Assembly (NCBI GenBank): GCA_008360975.2
Contig: CM039188.1
Location: 27,803,944-27,867,943, forward strand
Length of the DNA: 64,000 bases
DNA from: Lichenostomus cassidix
Lineage: Eukaryota > Chordata > Aves > Passeriformes > Meliphagidae
Reading direction: 5' to 3'
This document shows, piece after piece, positions 50,501 to 57,620 of the stretch (position 1 is its first letter; every line of letters begins with the position of its first letter). The notes below the pieces were generated by a model that worked only from the letters and a program-made list of their open reading frames with translations, had not been told where the DNA came from and did not search any database. A program made the position numbers and the translations under genes.

Positions 50501-52737
50501 TTTAAAAAGAGATGGTTGGGTCATGGAAGTAGTGGAGAAGGATTCTTGAATATCAGACAGCAGAGAGAAGAGGGTTCAATATTACAGCAGAGGAGGGTGC
50601 AATCATCAGCAGGATGTCCTGTTTTCAGCCACATTAATTCCTCAGTGAGTATGTAGGAGCAGTAGCTGTACATCTTCCTGACTGCCTCAATCACTCTGCT
50701 AAGCCAGCAGCTCTCACAGTAGTTATTTTGCTTGGGAGAGTTGGAAACTTTTAGAAAGAGTAATTTTACTTGTTTTCCTACCAAAATATATTTAAGTGTC
50801 TGTTAAACAATGTCCAAGCCAGCAGACTGCTTACCCAGGGGTTTTGGCACTGGATGGCAGGCTGTATTTCATCAAGGAGTTTCCTGTAAGCATAGGACAG
50901 AAAGACAGGAAGTTGGAAGTTTTGTCAAGCTCATTGGGAATTACAGATACTAAAGACTACATAAAATATGTATTCCTCCAGGTTTGAAACATAAAGGAGG
51001 AATGCAACACCTGCAGTATAAGATTCTGTAGTTCAAAGTTAGGCTCCCCAATTTCAAAACCAAGCTTTAGCAGTTACTGCCCAACCCCTAGTCTCAGTTG
51101 TAACAATGCTGCAGATTATTCATAGAAAAATACTTTTTTAAACTAGTGAATGAAACACTGTGTATAATTTCTACAGTGCAACAGTAATTCAAATTAGGAT
51201 AGCAGGAGGCTTTTAGACTGTGAAAGACGTCTTAGTTTACTTGTTTGGGTTTTCAGTGCTGTGCTAGCCCAAACTACCTTTGCTGTAAATGGCACAAGAA
51301 CTGATCGCTCGCTGCTGTGCCAGGAGGGAGATGCCGCGGGAGCTCAGCGCCATCTGCTGCACAAAGAGCCACACCCGGGACACACCCGGAGCAGCGTCAC
51401 ACATACAGCTCCGGGGCTGTAAAAAAACCCCCACTTGTAGAGCCTTGCAAGAGCTCACATCACTGTCAGACAGGACAGCCATGCAGATGGAAAGACTAGA
51501 TCATGTTTCAGTCACTCATTTTTCAAGTAGCAGTCAGCCCCACGCGGTTGTCTTTGATGAGAACAGAAAAAAAAAAAAAATTAAAAAATCGGTGCTTTGC
51601 TATCTTGATGCATGAAGGGATTTTAGAACAAAGACCATACAATTCTTAAACCCTGAGAAATTCAGTCTTTGGGTACTACCTTGAGGTTGTTTCAAACTGC
51701 AGCAAAGACCAGGTCAGAAAAACTAATATAAAAACAGCCTTAAAAAGATCCTCCACCTCCATGTAAATTGTCCTTCATAAAGTTGTCTCAAATTAAAATG
51801 AGGGGGGGGAAAAGTATTTCACATAATTTTTACAACAGAAGGCAGTAGCAATCATGCTAGATATATACATATTTCAGTATGTAGTCTGAGATATTTGTTA
51901 GAGTTTTTGACTCTGAATAAACCCAAATAATGATTGTTTCAGGACTGCTACAGCTATTTTCTTTGCTACAAGAATTCAACACATAGTTGTGACCTGAGAG
52001 GTTTTGATATTCAACAGATTTCTGACACGACCAAATTGCAAGAGGACAAGCAGTACAATTGATTTCAATCCTTCCCTGGCTTTGTGTCACTCTTTAAATT
52101 TTACATTTGGCAGTTTGCAACTATCTAATATGCAGATGTGCTCTTAAAAATTCCTGGGTTTGATCTTGGCTGTTTCCTGTGTGACATTAAGCATGCAATT
52201 ACAACCAGGCATGCAGCTTAGCAGTTTCTGTCCTGAGTGGTGACTTCCATGAAAATTACAAAGTTTAGAACAAAGTCTTTAAAGGTAGGACTTTTGTTAC
52301 CTGCACATCATCACCCACACCTTAAACAGAACTCACACTTTATCTGATTGTAGACATGTAGTTCCCTGCACAACATCTAAAACCGTGAAATCCAGTTAAT
52401 GAACCTTACCCTTGCATCAATGAGAAAGCATGTGTGTACAGTTGTGATTTTAACCAGACTGTTTAACACAGCTTGTTCCTTTACTTAAACTCTACGATCA
52501 TCACAACAACAGTATGAGTATCTACTTACCTTCCACAGTCAGTTCCACTGTCACCTGACGAACTCCACCATCATTTGCAGCCTCACAGGTGTATTTGCCA
52601 CCATCACCCTCCTGCACACCTTTGATGACCAAGCTGAACACCCCCCGGATACTGCGGTCCACCACATAGTGGTCTCCCTCTGGAACTGGATGCCCATTTC
52701 TGTACCATGTGATCTGTGGCTCAGGGTAGCCTCTGAC
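4632..52737 (-). CDS. MYLK: MYLK (myosin light chain kinase), partial CDS, join of 14 exons
   Basis: Coding parts on the minus strand, listed low to high: 4632-5521, 5878-5958, 13247-13493, 14643-14840, 15488-15625, 31357-31509, 36981-37115, 38195-38398, 40030-40604, 42480-42516, 45291-45456, 48156-48321, 50835-50883, 52530-52737. Every junction has GT/AG ends and the phases chain exactly (0-1, 1-2, 2-0, 0-1, 1-2, 2-1, five 1-1 exons, 1-2, 2-2, 2-1), giving 3,247 nt with no stop. The product is the N-terminal half of the long Ca2+/calmodulin-dependent kinase that phosphorylates myosin regulatory light chain: Ig domains 1 (second half) to 6, actin-binding DFRxxL repeats, and the first half of the next Ig. 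Identity rests on recalled chicken/human MLCK sequence. The initiator exon lies beyond 64000; the Fn3, kinase, calmodulin-binding and telokin exons lie below position 1. Confidence 0.95.
5041..5394 (-). repeat. MYLK: Five 84-nt in-frame coding repeats (DFRxxL actin-binding motifs)
   Basis: Motif positions on the minus strand: DVRGVL 5394-5377, DFRDIL 5310-5293, DFRANL 5226-5209, DFRSVL 5142-5125, DFRSVL 5058-5041. Each start is 84 nt from the next. The spacers share a basic stretch followed by an acidic S/E-rich stretch (SFSEEELKE, TLSEEERKV), so the unit is a 28-residue repeat. The first copy is the most degenerate, with V in place of F. Confidence 0.9.
5227..5229 (-). other. MYLK: Probable start codon of the short (smooth-muscle) MYLK isoform
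   Basis: The ATG opens MDFRANLQRQVKPK, which I recognise as the N-terminus of chicken gizzard MLCK. It is the only in-frame ATG in the exon upstream of the third DFRxxL-type repeat. The start context is modest: C at -3, G at +4. Starting here keeps three intact DFRxxL motifs and drops DVRGVL and DFRDIL, consistent with the known three (short) versus five (long) motif count. Confidence 0.85.
5463..5486 (-). other. Upstream open reading frame (7 codons) in the putative short-isoform leader
   Basis: If transcription starts near 5585, the first ATG met is at 5486-5484, out of frame with MLCK. It reads seven codons and stops at TAA (5465-5463). Its start context has G at -3 and G at +4, stronger than that of the main ATG at 5229. 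I see no other ATG between the TATA-like box and 5229. In long-isoform mRNA the same bases are read in the MLCK frame. Confidence 0.5.
5522..5877 (-). other. 356-nt intron carrying the candidate internal promoter
   Basis: Bounded by donor GTGAGT (from 5877) and acceptor ATCATAG (ending 5522), with the CArG and TATA-like boxes described separately. The pyrimidine tract before the acceptor (5524-5548) is clear. Confidence 0.85.
5560..5700 (-). promoter_or_regulatory. MYLK: Candidate internal smooth-muscle promoter (CArG box plus TATA-like box)
   Basis: The short intron upstream of the actin-binding exon contains CCATATAAGG at 5683-5692, a perfect CC(A/T)6GG serum response factor site. On the minus strand, TATAAA lies at 5618-5613, about 65 bases downstream, still upstream of the acceptor at 5522. 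A start about 25-30 bases past the TATA box would read into exon 4632-5521 without splicing and use the ATG at 5229. In mouse the 130-kDa isoform is known to come from a CArG-dependent internal promoter in the matching intron. The transcription start here is inferred. Confidence 0.7.
5878..5958 (-). CDS. MYLK: MYLK 81-nt exon: last strands of Ig6 and linker
   Basis: Phase 2 to 2, acceptor ATTTCAG, donor GTGAGT. Joined to 13247-13493 it reads QLRNQVGECSCQVSLMLRE, completing Ig6. It then gives SSASTAEKLR, and joins 4632-5521 as LRD-GRESASL. It was found from the phase 2-2 gap and recalled chicken sequence, not from an open-frame search. It is 356 bases upstream of the actin-binding exon. The intron between them holds the probable short-isoform promoter, so this exon should be in long but not short transcripts. 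Confidence 0.93.
5959..13246 (-). other. 7.3-kb intron, no features recognised beyond a CArG-like site
   Basis: AT-rich. At about 6112-6123 there is CCTTATATTTGG, which resembles a CArG box but has eight A/T bases, not six. No interspersed repeat or coding exon was recognised. Confidence 0.7.
13247..13493 (-). CDS. MYLK: MYLK exon: Ig domain 6
   Basis: 247 nt, entering at phase 1 and leaving at phase 2. The acceptor is AAACTACAG with a weak pyrimidine tract; the donor is GTATGT. The split codon with the previous exon gives TVQ-EPQDGIQPWFISKPRS. It then encodes the B strand with cysteine (VLISCAIAG), the C strand (TVHWFKDG), FTLVLRNVQSHHAG and QYEIQL. The F-strand position is glutamate (YEIQ), not cysteine, so the canonical disulphide is missing here, as in human MLCK from memory. 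The final strand is in the 81-nt exon at 5878-5958. Confidence 0.95.
13494..14642 (-). other. 1.15-kb intron, nothing recognised
   Basis: Between the two Ig exons 14643-14840 and 13247-13493. AT-rich, with no repeat or motif I can support. Confidence 0.8.
14643..14840 (-). CDS. MYLK: MYLK exon: second part of Ig domain 5
   Basis: 198 nt, phase 1 to 1. The acceptor is TTTTTCAG, the donor GTATAG. It encodes ANPPPEIIWLHNGKEIQETE with the C-strand tryptophan, then YSLYIQEVFPEDTGKYTC with the F-strand cysteine, and the closing ATLTVQ strand. The correct frame is not the longest open frame at this spot: the overlapping longer frame beginning MVGFREC is a shadow. This is one of the best conserved stretches between birds and mammals in this protein. 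Confidence 0.96.
14841..15487 (-). other. 647-nt intron within Ig domain 5, nothing recognised
   Basis: Splits Ig5 just before the C strand. It starts GTGTGT and ends TTTTTCAG. No repeat seen. Confidence 0.85.
15488..15625 (-). CDS. MYLK: MYLK exon: linker and first part of Ig domain 5
   Basis: 138 nt, phase 1 to 1. The acceptor is a textbook pyrimidine tract ending TTCACAG; the donor is GTGTGT. It encodes the basic linker EKKSSKKAESAQAAKLNKT, then the Ig start FAPIFLKGLTDLKVMDGSQ and MTVEVS. The B-strand cysteine is absent (valine in MTVEV), as I recall it also is in human MLCK, so this Ig probably lacks the usual disulphide. The second half follows only 647 bases away. Confidence 0.95.
17288..17390 (+). 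repeat. Purine-rich (A/G) tract
   Basis: About 100 bases almost wholly A and G on the + strand (polypyrimidine on the transcribed MYLK sense strand), broken by a few C/T bases. Simple-sequence drift is the likely cause. Confidence 0.7.
22186..22290 (-). mobile_element. CR1 LINE 3' fragment, degraded
   Basis: Read on the + strand it follows the reverse complement of a CR1 3' end: CACAGAATCA, then GAGGAACTTCTGGAGAT, CTCCAGCCCCC and CTCAAGCTGGGTCA. The match fades after about 22290. No open reading frame remains. Confidence 0.65.
23449..23629 (+). mobile_element. CR1 LINE 3' end
   Basis: Matches the sense CR1 3' end in order: AGAACAGGCTCCCCAGGGAAGT, the GGACAAGGCTCTGAG region, GGAGTTGGACTCGATGATG, GGGTTCCCTCCATCTCAGC, and a final ATGATTCTGTG that resembles the CR1 terminal octamer repeat. 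The element is 5' truncated, as is usual for CR1. Confidence 0.85.
23681..24040 (-). mobile_element. CR1 LINE 3' end, opposite orientation to its neighbour
   Basis: On the + strand it reads as a reverse-complement CR1: ATAGAATCATGATTTGGG, GGTCATCTAGTCCAGCTACCTG, CTGTGGGAAGCCTGTTCCACTG, CACCCTCTCAGTG, CAGAACTTCTCCTGGCACAG, then GAGATCTGCACCTCCC. About 360 bases, 5' truncated. Its 3' end is 51 bases from the 3' end of the CR1 at 23449-23629. Confidence 0.8.
25062..25090 (+). repeat. A-rich tract
   Basis: An uninterrupted run of A flanked by GAAAAAG units. No recognised element precedes it, so it is not clearly a retroposon tail. Confidence 0.7.
31357..31509 (-). CDS. MYLK: MYLK exon: second half of Ig domain 4
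   Basis: 153 nt, phase 1 to 1. The acceptor is TCTGCAG after a strong pyrimidine tract; the donor is GTGAAG. It encodes DQPIQYAHSTFEDGVAKL, then LPEDDGIYTC with the F-strand cysteine, LAENSTGQASCSAQ and VTVK. The split glycine/aspartate codon with the previous exon gives LLND-QPIQY. It is followed on the gene by the largest intron in the window (15.7 kb). Confidence 0.96.
36265..36286. repeat. (CA)11 microsatellite
   Basis: Eleven perfect CA dinucleotides followed by a short GATAGATAG. About 210 bases from the minisatellite, so the length of this intron part is likely variable between individuals. Confidence 0.95.
36494..36789. repeat. Minisatellite, 8 copies of a 37-bp GC-rich unit
   Basis: Units begin TGTGACACAGCCC at 36494, 36531, 36568, 36605, 36642, 36679, 36716 and 36753, exactly 37 bases apart. 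The ninth start at 36790 diverges. Two sequence types occur: most copies have CGGGTCACTCACC, while copies 2 and 4 have CGTGTATCTCACC. The first and last copies share CACCCGGGC where the inner ones have CACCTGGGC. It lies in the intron about 190 bases from the exon 36981-37115. Confidence 0.97.
36798..36811 (-). promoter_or_regulatory. CTCF-like motif at the end of the minisatellite
   Basis: The minus strand reads CCAGCAGGGTGCGC, one mismatch (T for G) from the CTCF core CCASNAGRKGGCRS. It sits nine bases after the last repeat copy. The motif match alone is weak evidence of binding. Confidence 0.3.
36981..37115 (-). CDS. MYLK: MYLK exon: first half of Ig domain 4
   Basis: 135 nt, phase 1 to 1. 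The acceptor is TTTTAAAG, weak in pyrimidines near the AG; the donor is GTAAGG. It encodes RPKVEEVAPCFSSVLKGC, then SEGQDFVLQC with the B-strand cysteine, and PHITWLLN with the C-strand tryptophan. The second half of the domain is 5.5 kb away at 31357-31509. The 37-bp minisatellite starts about 190 bases downstream of this donor in the same intron. Confidence 0.95.
37116..38194 (-). other. 1.1-kb intron, nothing recognised
   Basis: Starts GTAAGT and ends TTTTAAAG. AT-rich, no repeat recognised. Confidence 0.8.
38195..38398 (-). CDS. MYLK: MYLK exon: remainder of Ig domain 3 (counterpart of the alternatively spliced Src-site exon)
   Basis: 204 nt, phase 1 to 1, so it can be skipped in frame. 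It encodes VSGKPKPDVEWFKEG (C-strand W) to GSYSCTAVNSKGQ (F-strand C) and ends with the LLTV strand. In the human long kinase the matching exon is the one left out of the MLCK2 splice form and carries two Src tyrosine sites (Y464, Y471; recalled knowledge). Here the first tyrosine is present (QIYEED, codon 38319-38321), but the position of the second is cysteine (GIHC, codon 38298-38300). The acceptor is TAG at 38399-38401, with a second in-frame CAG six bases downstream. Confidence 0.95.
38399..40029 (-). other. 1.6-kb intron with one CR1 fragment
   Basis: Splits Ig3 after the B strand. Holds the CR1 piece at about 38695-38890. The rest is AT-rich, with A runs near 39400 and T runs near 39690. 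Confidence 0.8.
38695..38890 (+). mobile_element. CR1 LINE 3' fragment
   Basis: Sense CR1 landmarks in order: CAGAAGGTTCTGTCCAAACA, CTTTACTCAGCACTGGCACAG, GTTGCCCAGAGACTGTGGA, CCTGGAGATATTCAAGAG and CCTGGAC. The 3' terminus is degraded. Confidence 0.75.
40030..40604 (-). CDS. MYLK: MYLK long linker exon and start of Ig domain 3
   Basis: 575 nt, entering at phase 2 and leaving at phase 1. The acceptor is TTCCTTCAG, the donor GTAAAT. Most of the product is low-complexity and highly charged, with many K, E, S, T and Q residues, no predicted globular fold, and several possible phosphorylation sites. The last ~30 residues (PPHFESHPRSLEAAEGQEIKF) open Ig3. The A and B strands are here, and the usual B-strand cysteine is replaced by serine in KFKSK. 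It matches the chicken long isoform (ENSDF, KELKS, ELMVETKDR, QVLQKTSSTITLQ). Confidence 0.96.
40605..42479 (-). other. 1.9-kb intron, nothing recognised
   Basis: Between the 37-nt micro-exon and the long linker exon. AT-rich, with a short T run at about 41559-41568. No repeat or motif recognised. Confidence 0.75.
42480..42516 (-). CDS. MYLK: MYLK 37-nt micro-exon, inter-Ig linker
   Basis: A micro-exon with acceptor ATATTTCAG and donor GTATGT, entering at phase 1 and leaving at phase 2. It contributes GPDKTDIYTQPP plus the first two bases of a cysteine codon completed by the next exon. Chicken long MLCK has a closely similar peptide here (PDKTDTHAQPLC, from memory). Without it the phases of 45291-45456 (leaving at 1) and 40030-40604 (entering at 2) do not join. 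No domain is expected; it is part of the flexible segment between Ig2 and Ig3. Confidence 0.9.
42517..45290 (-). other. 2.8-kb intron, nothing recognised
   Basis: Ends in ATATTTCAG before the micro-exon. A 9-base direct duplication (AAACCGTAC twice) lies near 44324-44341. Nothing else is supported. Confidence 0.75.
45291..45456 (-). CDS. MYLK: MYLK exon: second half of Ig domain 2
   Basis: 166 nt, the same length as its partner exon, entering at phase 0 and leaving at phase 1. The acceptor is TTTGCAG, the donor GTACAG. It begins GDIQLQQNERFNM and carries the LEIQNVQLADSGMYTC motif with the F-strand cysteine, then VVNSAGKASVSAELTVQ. The join across the intron reads TWFK-GDIQLQ, as in chicken MLCK from memory apart from a T/F substitution (chicken TWTK). 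Confidence 0.96.
45457..48155 (-). other. 2.7-kb intron within Ig2
   Basis: Contains the short perfect hairpin at 47010-47033 and a GC-richer stretch at about 46600-46850 of unknown origin. No exon recognised. Confidence 0.75.
47010..47033. repeat. Perfect 10-bp inverted repeat, 4-nt loop
   Basis: AACTTTTATC and GATAAAAGTT around AACT. AT-rich; may be chance. Confidence 0.7.
48156..48321 (-). CDS. MYLK: MYLK exon: linker and first half of Ig domain 2
   Basis: 166 nt, entering at phase 2 and leaving at phase 0 after ...QVTWFK. The acceptor is TTTCCAG and the donor GTATGA. After a short proline/serine linker containing SIWGESPPKF, the Ig fold starts (FATKPNRVVVREGQ), with the B-strand cysteine in KFSCKITG and the C-strand tryptophan in QVTWFK. 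It pairs with the exon at 45291-45456 to complete the domain. Ig domains interrupted by one intron just after the C strand are the repeating pattern in this gene. Confidence 0.95.
48322..50834 (-). other. 2.5-kb intron, nothing recognised
   Basis: Between the 49-nt linker exon and the Ig2 start exon. AT-rich, with a T run at about 49190-49201. Confidence 0.75.
50835..50883 (-). CDS. MYLK: MYLK 49-nt linker exon between Ig1 and Ig2
   Basis: A small exon with acceptor TTACAG and donor GTAAGC, entering at phase 1 and leaving at phase 2. Joined to its neighbours it reads GNSLMKYSLPSSAKTPG, a serine/proline-rich linker that matches the chicken long MLCK at this point as I remember it. It is too short to stand out as an open frame; it was found because its neighbours need a phase 1-to-2 insert. 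Skipping it would shift the frame, so it should be constitutive in the long isoform. Confidence 0.9.
50884..52529 (-). other. 1.65-kb intron with a small GC-rich block
   Basis: Holds the GC-rich block at about 51300-51420 with a CTCF-like motif, and an A run near 51568-51581. The rest is AT-rich. Confidence 0.8.
51300..51420. promoter_or_regulatory. GC-rich block with a CTCF-like motif (51347-51360, minus)
   Basis: About 120 bases of GC-rich, CpG-containing sequence in an otherwise AT-rich intron. The minus strand at 51360-51347 reads GCAGCAGATGGCGC, matching the CTCF core CCASNAGRKGGCRS at all but the first base. It could be a regulatory element or the remnant of a GC-rich repeat. Function is inferred. 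Confidence 0.4.
52530..52737 (-). CDS. MYLK: MYLK exon: second half of Ig domain 1
   Basis: 208 nt, entering at phase 0 and leaving at phase 1. The acceptor follows a pyrimidine-rich stretch ending CCAG at 52738-52741; the donor is GTAAGT directly below 52530. It begins VRGYPEPQITWYRNG, with the Ig C-strand tryptophan, and runs to YTCEAANDGG, with the F-strand cysteine, and a closing VTVELTVE. The first half of the domain, with its B-strand cysteine, must be in an upstream exon that I do not find between 52738 and 64000. This is the most upstream complete exon here and belongs only to the long isoform. Confidence 0.95.
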
Positions 52738-55034
52738 CTGGAAAGATGTGAGAGAGAGTGGAGAAAGAAGGTAAACTTAACAGATGATGATATCAGGAAG
52801 AAATGCTGGACATTAGGCAATGCAGTGGAAAGTTCTTGACACAGGAGCTGTTAAAGACATATGCTTCACAAGCCAAATGGCAGAAGATAATGAAATGAAA
52901 AAAGCTCTTGGATAAGCCAAACTTAAAATCATAAGACTAGTCGGGCAGATAGATACTTACGCAGAAAAATTTCCAACTAGAATTGTTTCTCTGCAAAAAC
53001 ACAGTGACAGTGCCAATGAAGAATCCTGACACCTGGGTCCCCACTGCTCAGAAACTCAAAAAATACAGCAGTAATGCCACTACACCTCTACTTATGCAAG
53101 AGTGCAAGGATGTTGGATCAAATATTTCTAGCACGTTTGCCAAGGATTGGGCTCATAATATAAATCTGTATGCAGTCATCCAGTTTTCAAATGTGCTGAG
53201 ATATAGTAGCTCCTGACAATATACAAGCAAAAAATGCAGACACATACCAAATTCTGTCTTGATCTTTGAAAGCAGAAAATAAGGAGCTGCAATCTGAGAA
53301 AGCATTATTTAGGGTCATTCTCATGTTATGGCGGGAGGGGACTACAGGCACCTACATACAGTCACACAAACAGCTAAACTTAAAGAGCTTTGTGGTCTAC
53401 CCAAAAGAAGAATTTTCAACAAAGTGAACCAGTTCTGTTCTCATTAGATAACAACCATATTGGTAAACTCCTGCCTGCTATGGTATTAAGGACACCTTCA
53501 GATTTATAGGCAGATTCTTGGCTGGTGTAACTGAGAACTGAGTTATTGATTTGCAATTGAGTTATTGAAACTTGATAAGGATCTGTGACTTTCTTTTGCA
53601 AAAAAAATGGGAAAAGCAGACATACACCAGTTTCCACCAAGTGAAAAACTACTCAGGCAAAGGTTCTTCCTCTGCTTTGTGAGAAATGCAATCCTCTTTG
53701 AGGGTCACTTTAGAATGTGTTAATTGTTAGCACGCTTGCCTAGTCATCATAACAACTCCTGATTGCAGTACTTCTTTCCTATCACCCCTCTGATATGTCA
53801 GTTCTCCATCTTCTGACTCTTTGATCCTCTGCCTACAAGTCATGAAGTACCTGAGTGGATCAAGATGAGCTGGAATGAGTAATAGTCATGGCTGTGTTTG
53901 CTCACTGGGAAAGAGGCAATGATGCATTCTGAACTACATATCAAATTTTGGCAACCGAGCAGGAAGTCCCTTCAGCCTCCAGGTGGGCAAAATATTAATG
54001 ATCTGTCTTGATGTGAAGAAGGCTCTTGGTTGTGGCTTGGGCAAATTCCTCCCAGCATTCTCCTCTCAGTTGCCAATCCTCATTTCAGCTCTGCTTTCTC
54101 TGACTACACTTTCCAAATTACAATCTTTAGCCAACCAACCTTACCCTTACTTAGGTTCTCTTCTTTAAAAAAAATCTCATTTTTAATCCAGCCCCACCTC
54201 ATTCCAGATGGGTTTCTCATCTGCTGAAGCTTAACCTACAGTTGTCAAAAATTTTTCTCTTTCCTTTAACTCTTTGGTTATCAGTTCAGACAAATTAATT
54301 TTGCCAGTGATGTGGTTACCCCTTCTCCCTGGCACTGCTTATTCAATATTAAGGACATTAACATTTGCCAAGAGCTGAATATGCTGAATAAGCTGGAGAA
54401 ACTTTCCACTTCTGGCATAACTTCTCAAGTTCTTTCTGAGTCTATCTTTAACTAAGCTAAAACCATGTAACCTGAAGTACAAATTGTGGGATCCTGCACG
54501 ATGGGGAGCTGATTCCTGTTTAAAAATGCCACAGCATTTTTCTAAAGCTCTTTGTGGCTATGTCTTTTTCCAGTGCTTTCTGAAAAGCAGCAGCTCCTGC
54601 TGATCCCACACCCCTTACTCTACTCAAGCATAGTGATTTATGCTTACTCAGAATGCAGGCTGCAAGGAATATCTTAGCTCATTTCATTTTCAGAAAAAGG
54701 GAGCTGTGAAGCGTCAATACGAGATTGATACAATATTGTAACTCCTGGTAGTTGATTATGTGCTCACTGTCACAGAAAGTGACTTGTTCCACATAACTGG
54801 CTTTTCCTGTTAAGTTATCAATGCCCTCCTACCCATTTTTTCATTCCAGATTAAGAAACCAAGAGAGATTAAGTGATTTACCCAAAGCCAGAGAGTATAA
54901 TAGAATGGAGTTACTACCTCTCATTTTTGCTTCACTGGATATTCAGCTTTACTTGAAATATTTGAGGCAAAATGGTTTTCAAACTGATGTATCAAATCAT
55001 ACAGTACAGTAAAATAAAAGAGTAGCATTTCAAC

Positions 55035-55081
55035 TGATGTGAAGACAGAGCAACCTTTTCAGTGGTTCTGTCTTCACATCA
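55035..55081. repeat. Perfect 14-bp inverted repeat, 19-nt loop
   Basis: TGATGTGAAGACAG at 55035-55048 and its exact reverse complement at 55068-55081. Inner bases allow a few more pairs, but the outer flanks do not pair, so it is too short for a typical microRNA precursor. Confidence 0.8.
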
Positions 55082-57540
55082 CAACCTCTTTACTAGCATT
55101 AGACTAGTCACATCTGTTTACAGCTGCTGAGATTCTGGCCTGCGAATGAAAATCATCAATTACATGTCACCTTATGTATTTACGGCTTTTCTCAGTTCAT
55201 AATAATTTCTTCTGGTGATTTCATTGAAGTGTTCAACCCAACATCAAAGGTCCCAAGCATTAACCTTCCATCACTTCTACCACAGTATAACTGAGGTCAA
55301 AACAATAGGAAATACCTTTCTTCCTTTTCTATTTTGTTTTACAATATTCTTAAGTCCCCCTTGGACCACAAAAGGCCATTGTTAGCTGACCCCTCAAGCT
55401 CTGGTAGACCATTATATATGTACTTCCAGTATCACATGGCTGAGGCTACGTTAAGTATTTTTCCATTTCTTCTCTCTCTCTTTATTTTATACTTGCTCTG
55501 TCTGTATTATTGTGTTAATCGACACCTCTACACTGAGGAAATGCCACACCAAAAACTACAAATACAGACAGTCACCCTTCCATTTCCTTTCAAAAGGTTG
55601 AGTAATTTCCTCCCCAAACTCTGATGGTTTTTTTCTTTCATTTTTTGTCAAAAATGAAATGATGGGAAAGCAGAAGTTTACAGAATTGCTCTGTTGCAAG
55701 GATTTATTTCAGGTTTGTGTTTGGAATGTGTTTCAAACTGAGCCAGCCCTCTCTGAAATACATGGTCTTGCCATAAAAGTGTCAGGGACCCTTAAACAAA
55801 TCACTGGTTACCAGGTTTTGATCCTCATGGATCAATTCCAGAACTGCAGCAGGTTTTATATTCCTCCAAACCTTTCCAGAGCTCACTAAAAACATCTGCC
55901 TTGAATAAATCCACAGCAAAGAGAAATTTATCTGCTTATTTAATGCCCAGCAGCAGCATGCTATAACCTTTATTTACAACTTGGCCTGTGTGAGTATTGC
56001 CAGTCCCAGTGAGGCTGCAGCTTCTCTTTACCTGCTCTACAACAACAACAAGTGGAATATTGACAGCAAGCAGCAAATAACCATTGTATTAGCACAGACA
56101 CGAGTTTTGAGCTTTTTTCTGGATCCATCAATTTCATAGAACCTTCCTGGAAAAGTCTGCTAAGGTAAAACAGTTCTGCCCCAACCATCAGCAGCAAGTG
56201 GAAAGAGCTGAGAGAGAACCTCTTGCATGAGAAACTCCCAGAGTTCAGGTTCTGCATCTGGGTCTATGAGAATACTATTGAAAAGGGATGGTGCTGGGTT
56301 CCCAAAGAAAAGAAATGAGGGCAAAAAAAATACAACAAATGCATGGAAGCTGTACACTAAAGGACAGTATTATTAGGAAAAGTGCCCCTAAAAACTATTC
56401 CCCACTGTCACAAACTGAAAGGCATTCAATGACCACCAACACCAAATACATTCAGTGATCCTTTTTCTTGTTCAAAAGCACAGGAAATATTTTCTAAAAC
56501 TTGGTGTCTGTCTATGTTCCATAAAAGAGCTGTTTATATCCCTATTTCAAAAAAAACATAGGTTTGCTTACTTGAACACAGTTGCAGTAGCAGTTTAAGG
56601 CAATGGGATGCACCCTTTTGGCTCATGCTTTTAACTTCAAAGGCAGCCTGCATTATAATAACTGCTGCTGGCTCGAGGGAGGTCAACAATGAACACAAAC
56701 CCACAGCACCCAAAAAGAATCAGCCGTAAGTGACAATAAACTGAAGTTTCGGTGTGAAACACTGATGAGGTATGTACTATTACTGAAGATTGTTCAGTTT
56801 GACAATAACACCTAGGGACTATTAGAAATGATGGCAAGCATTACATGACATATTCCAGCACTTCATCCATTATACTGGCTGAGGTGTTCAGTGCTTGATG
56901 TTAACGACTAGATAAATGTCCCATTTTGCTGTTTAAGGTCACACAAGCAATGAGATCAGGAAGAAAACAGCTATCAAAAGGATTTATTGGCTTGCAAAAT
57001 CTCCCCAGATTACATCATACATAGACAGGCACATCAAAAGTCGTACTAAGACTGGCAATGTTACAACTGTTTAGAAGTTGCTATTCAAAACAACTCCCCT
57101 CATGGAGATGATTTCATGCCCTGAAATATGAACTCACTAATGACTAGAATTCTTCTCAGGAGACAATCCTTCTCCCATGAAATCAGAATTTTAAAACATC
57201 CAGATTCTGTCAGCACACAGCATTCAGTTGTGCTGCTATTTCTGTAGACTACCTTTGCCTTAATTCCCCAAAGTCCAGAATTAAGACCTATGAGTGTATA
57301 GTTTTCAATCATTGAATGAAAGAATCAGTTGTATTTGGATGGTTCAATCCATCTAAAGAAAATTGATTACAAATTTACCTTTGAAAGACAGAAATATTAT
57401 CAATTCACATGCATGTAGTGTAGCTGGCACATTTATACTTAGACTGTAGTGTTTGGAAGCAGCAAAACGACATGAAAACAAAGTTTGGATGACCTGGGTA
57501 ACAAGGCATAAAAGAAGAATGGCAGTATGAGAAATGTTTT

Positions 57541-57620
57541 CTAATGCCTATAGATACCTGCAATGCAGAAGAGAATAAACTATTTCCCACATCCACAGTG
57601 GACTGGGCAAGCAATAAACT
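57541..57620 (+). mobile_element. Possible CR1 remnant
   Basis: ACCTGCAATGCAGAAGAG, AATAAACTATTTCCCACATC and CACAGTGGACTGGGCAAG resemble an internal part of the CR1 3' region. No terminal repeat follows, and the match ends quickly. Confidence 0.35.
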
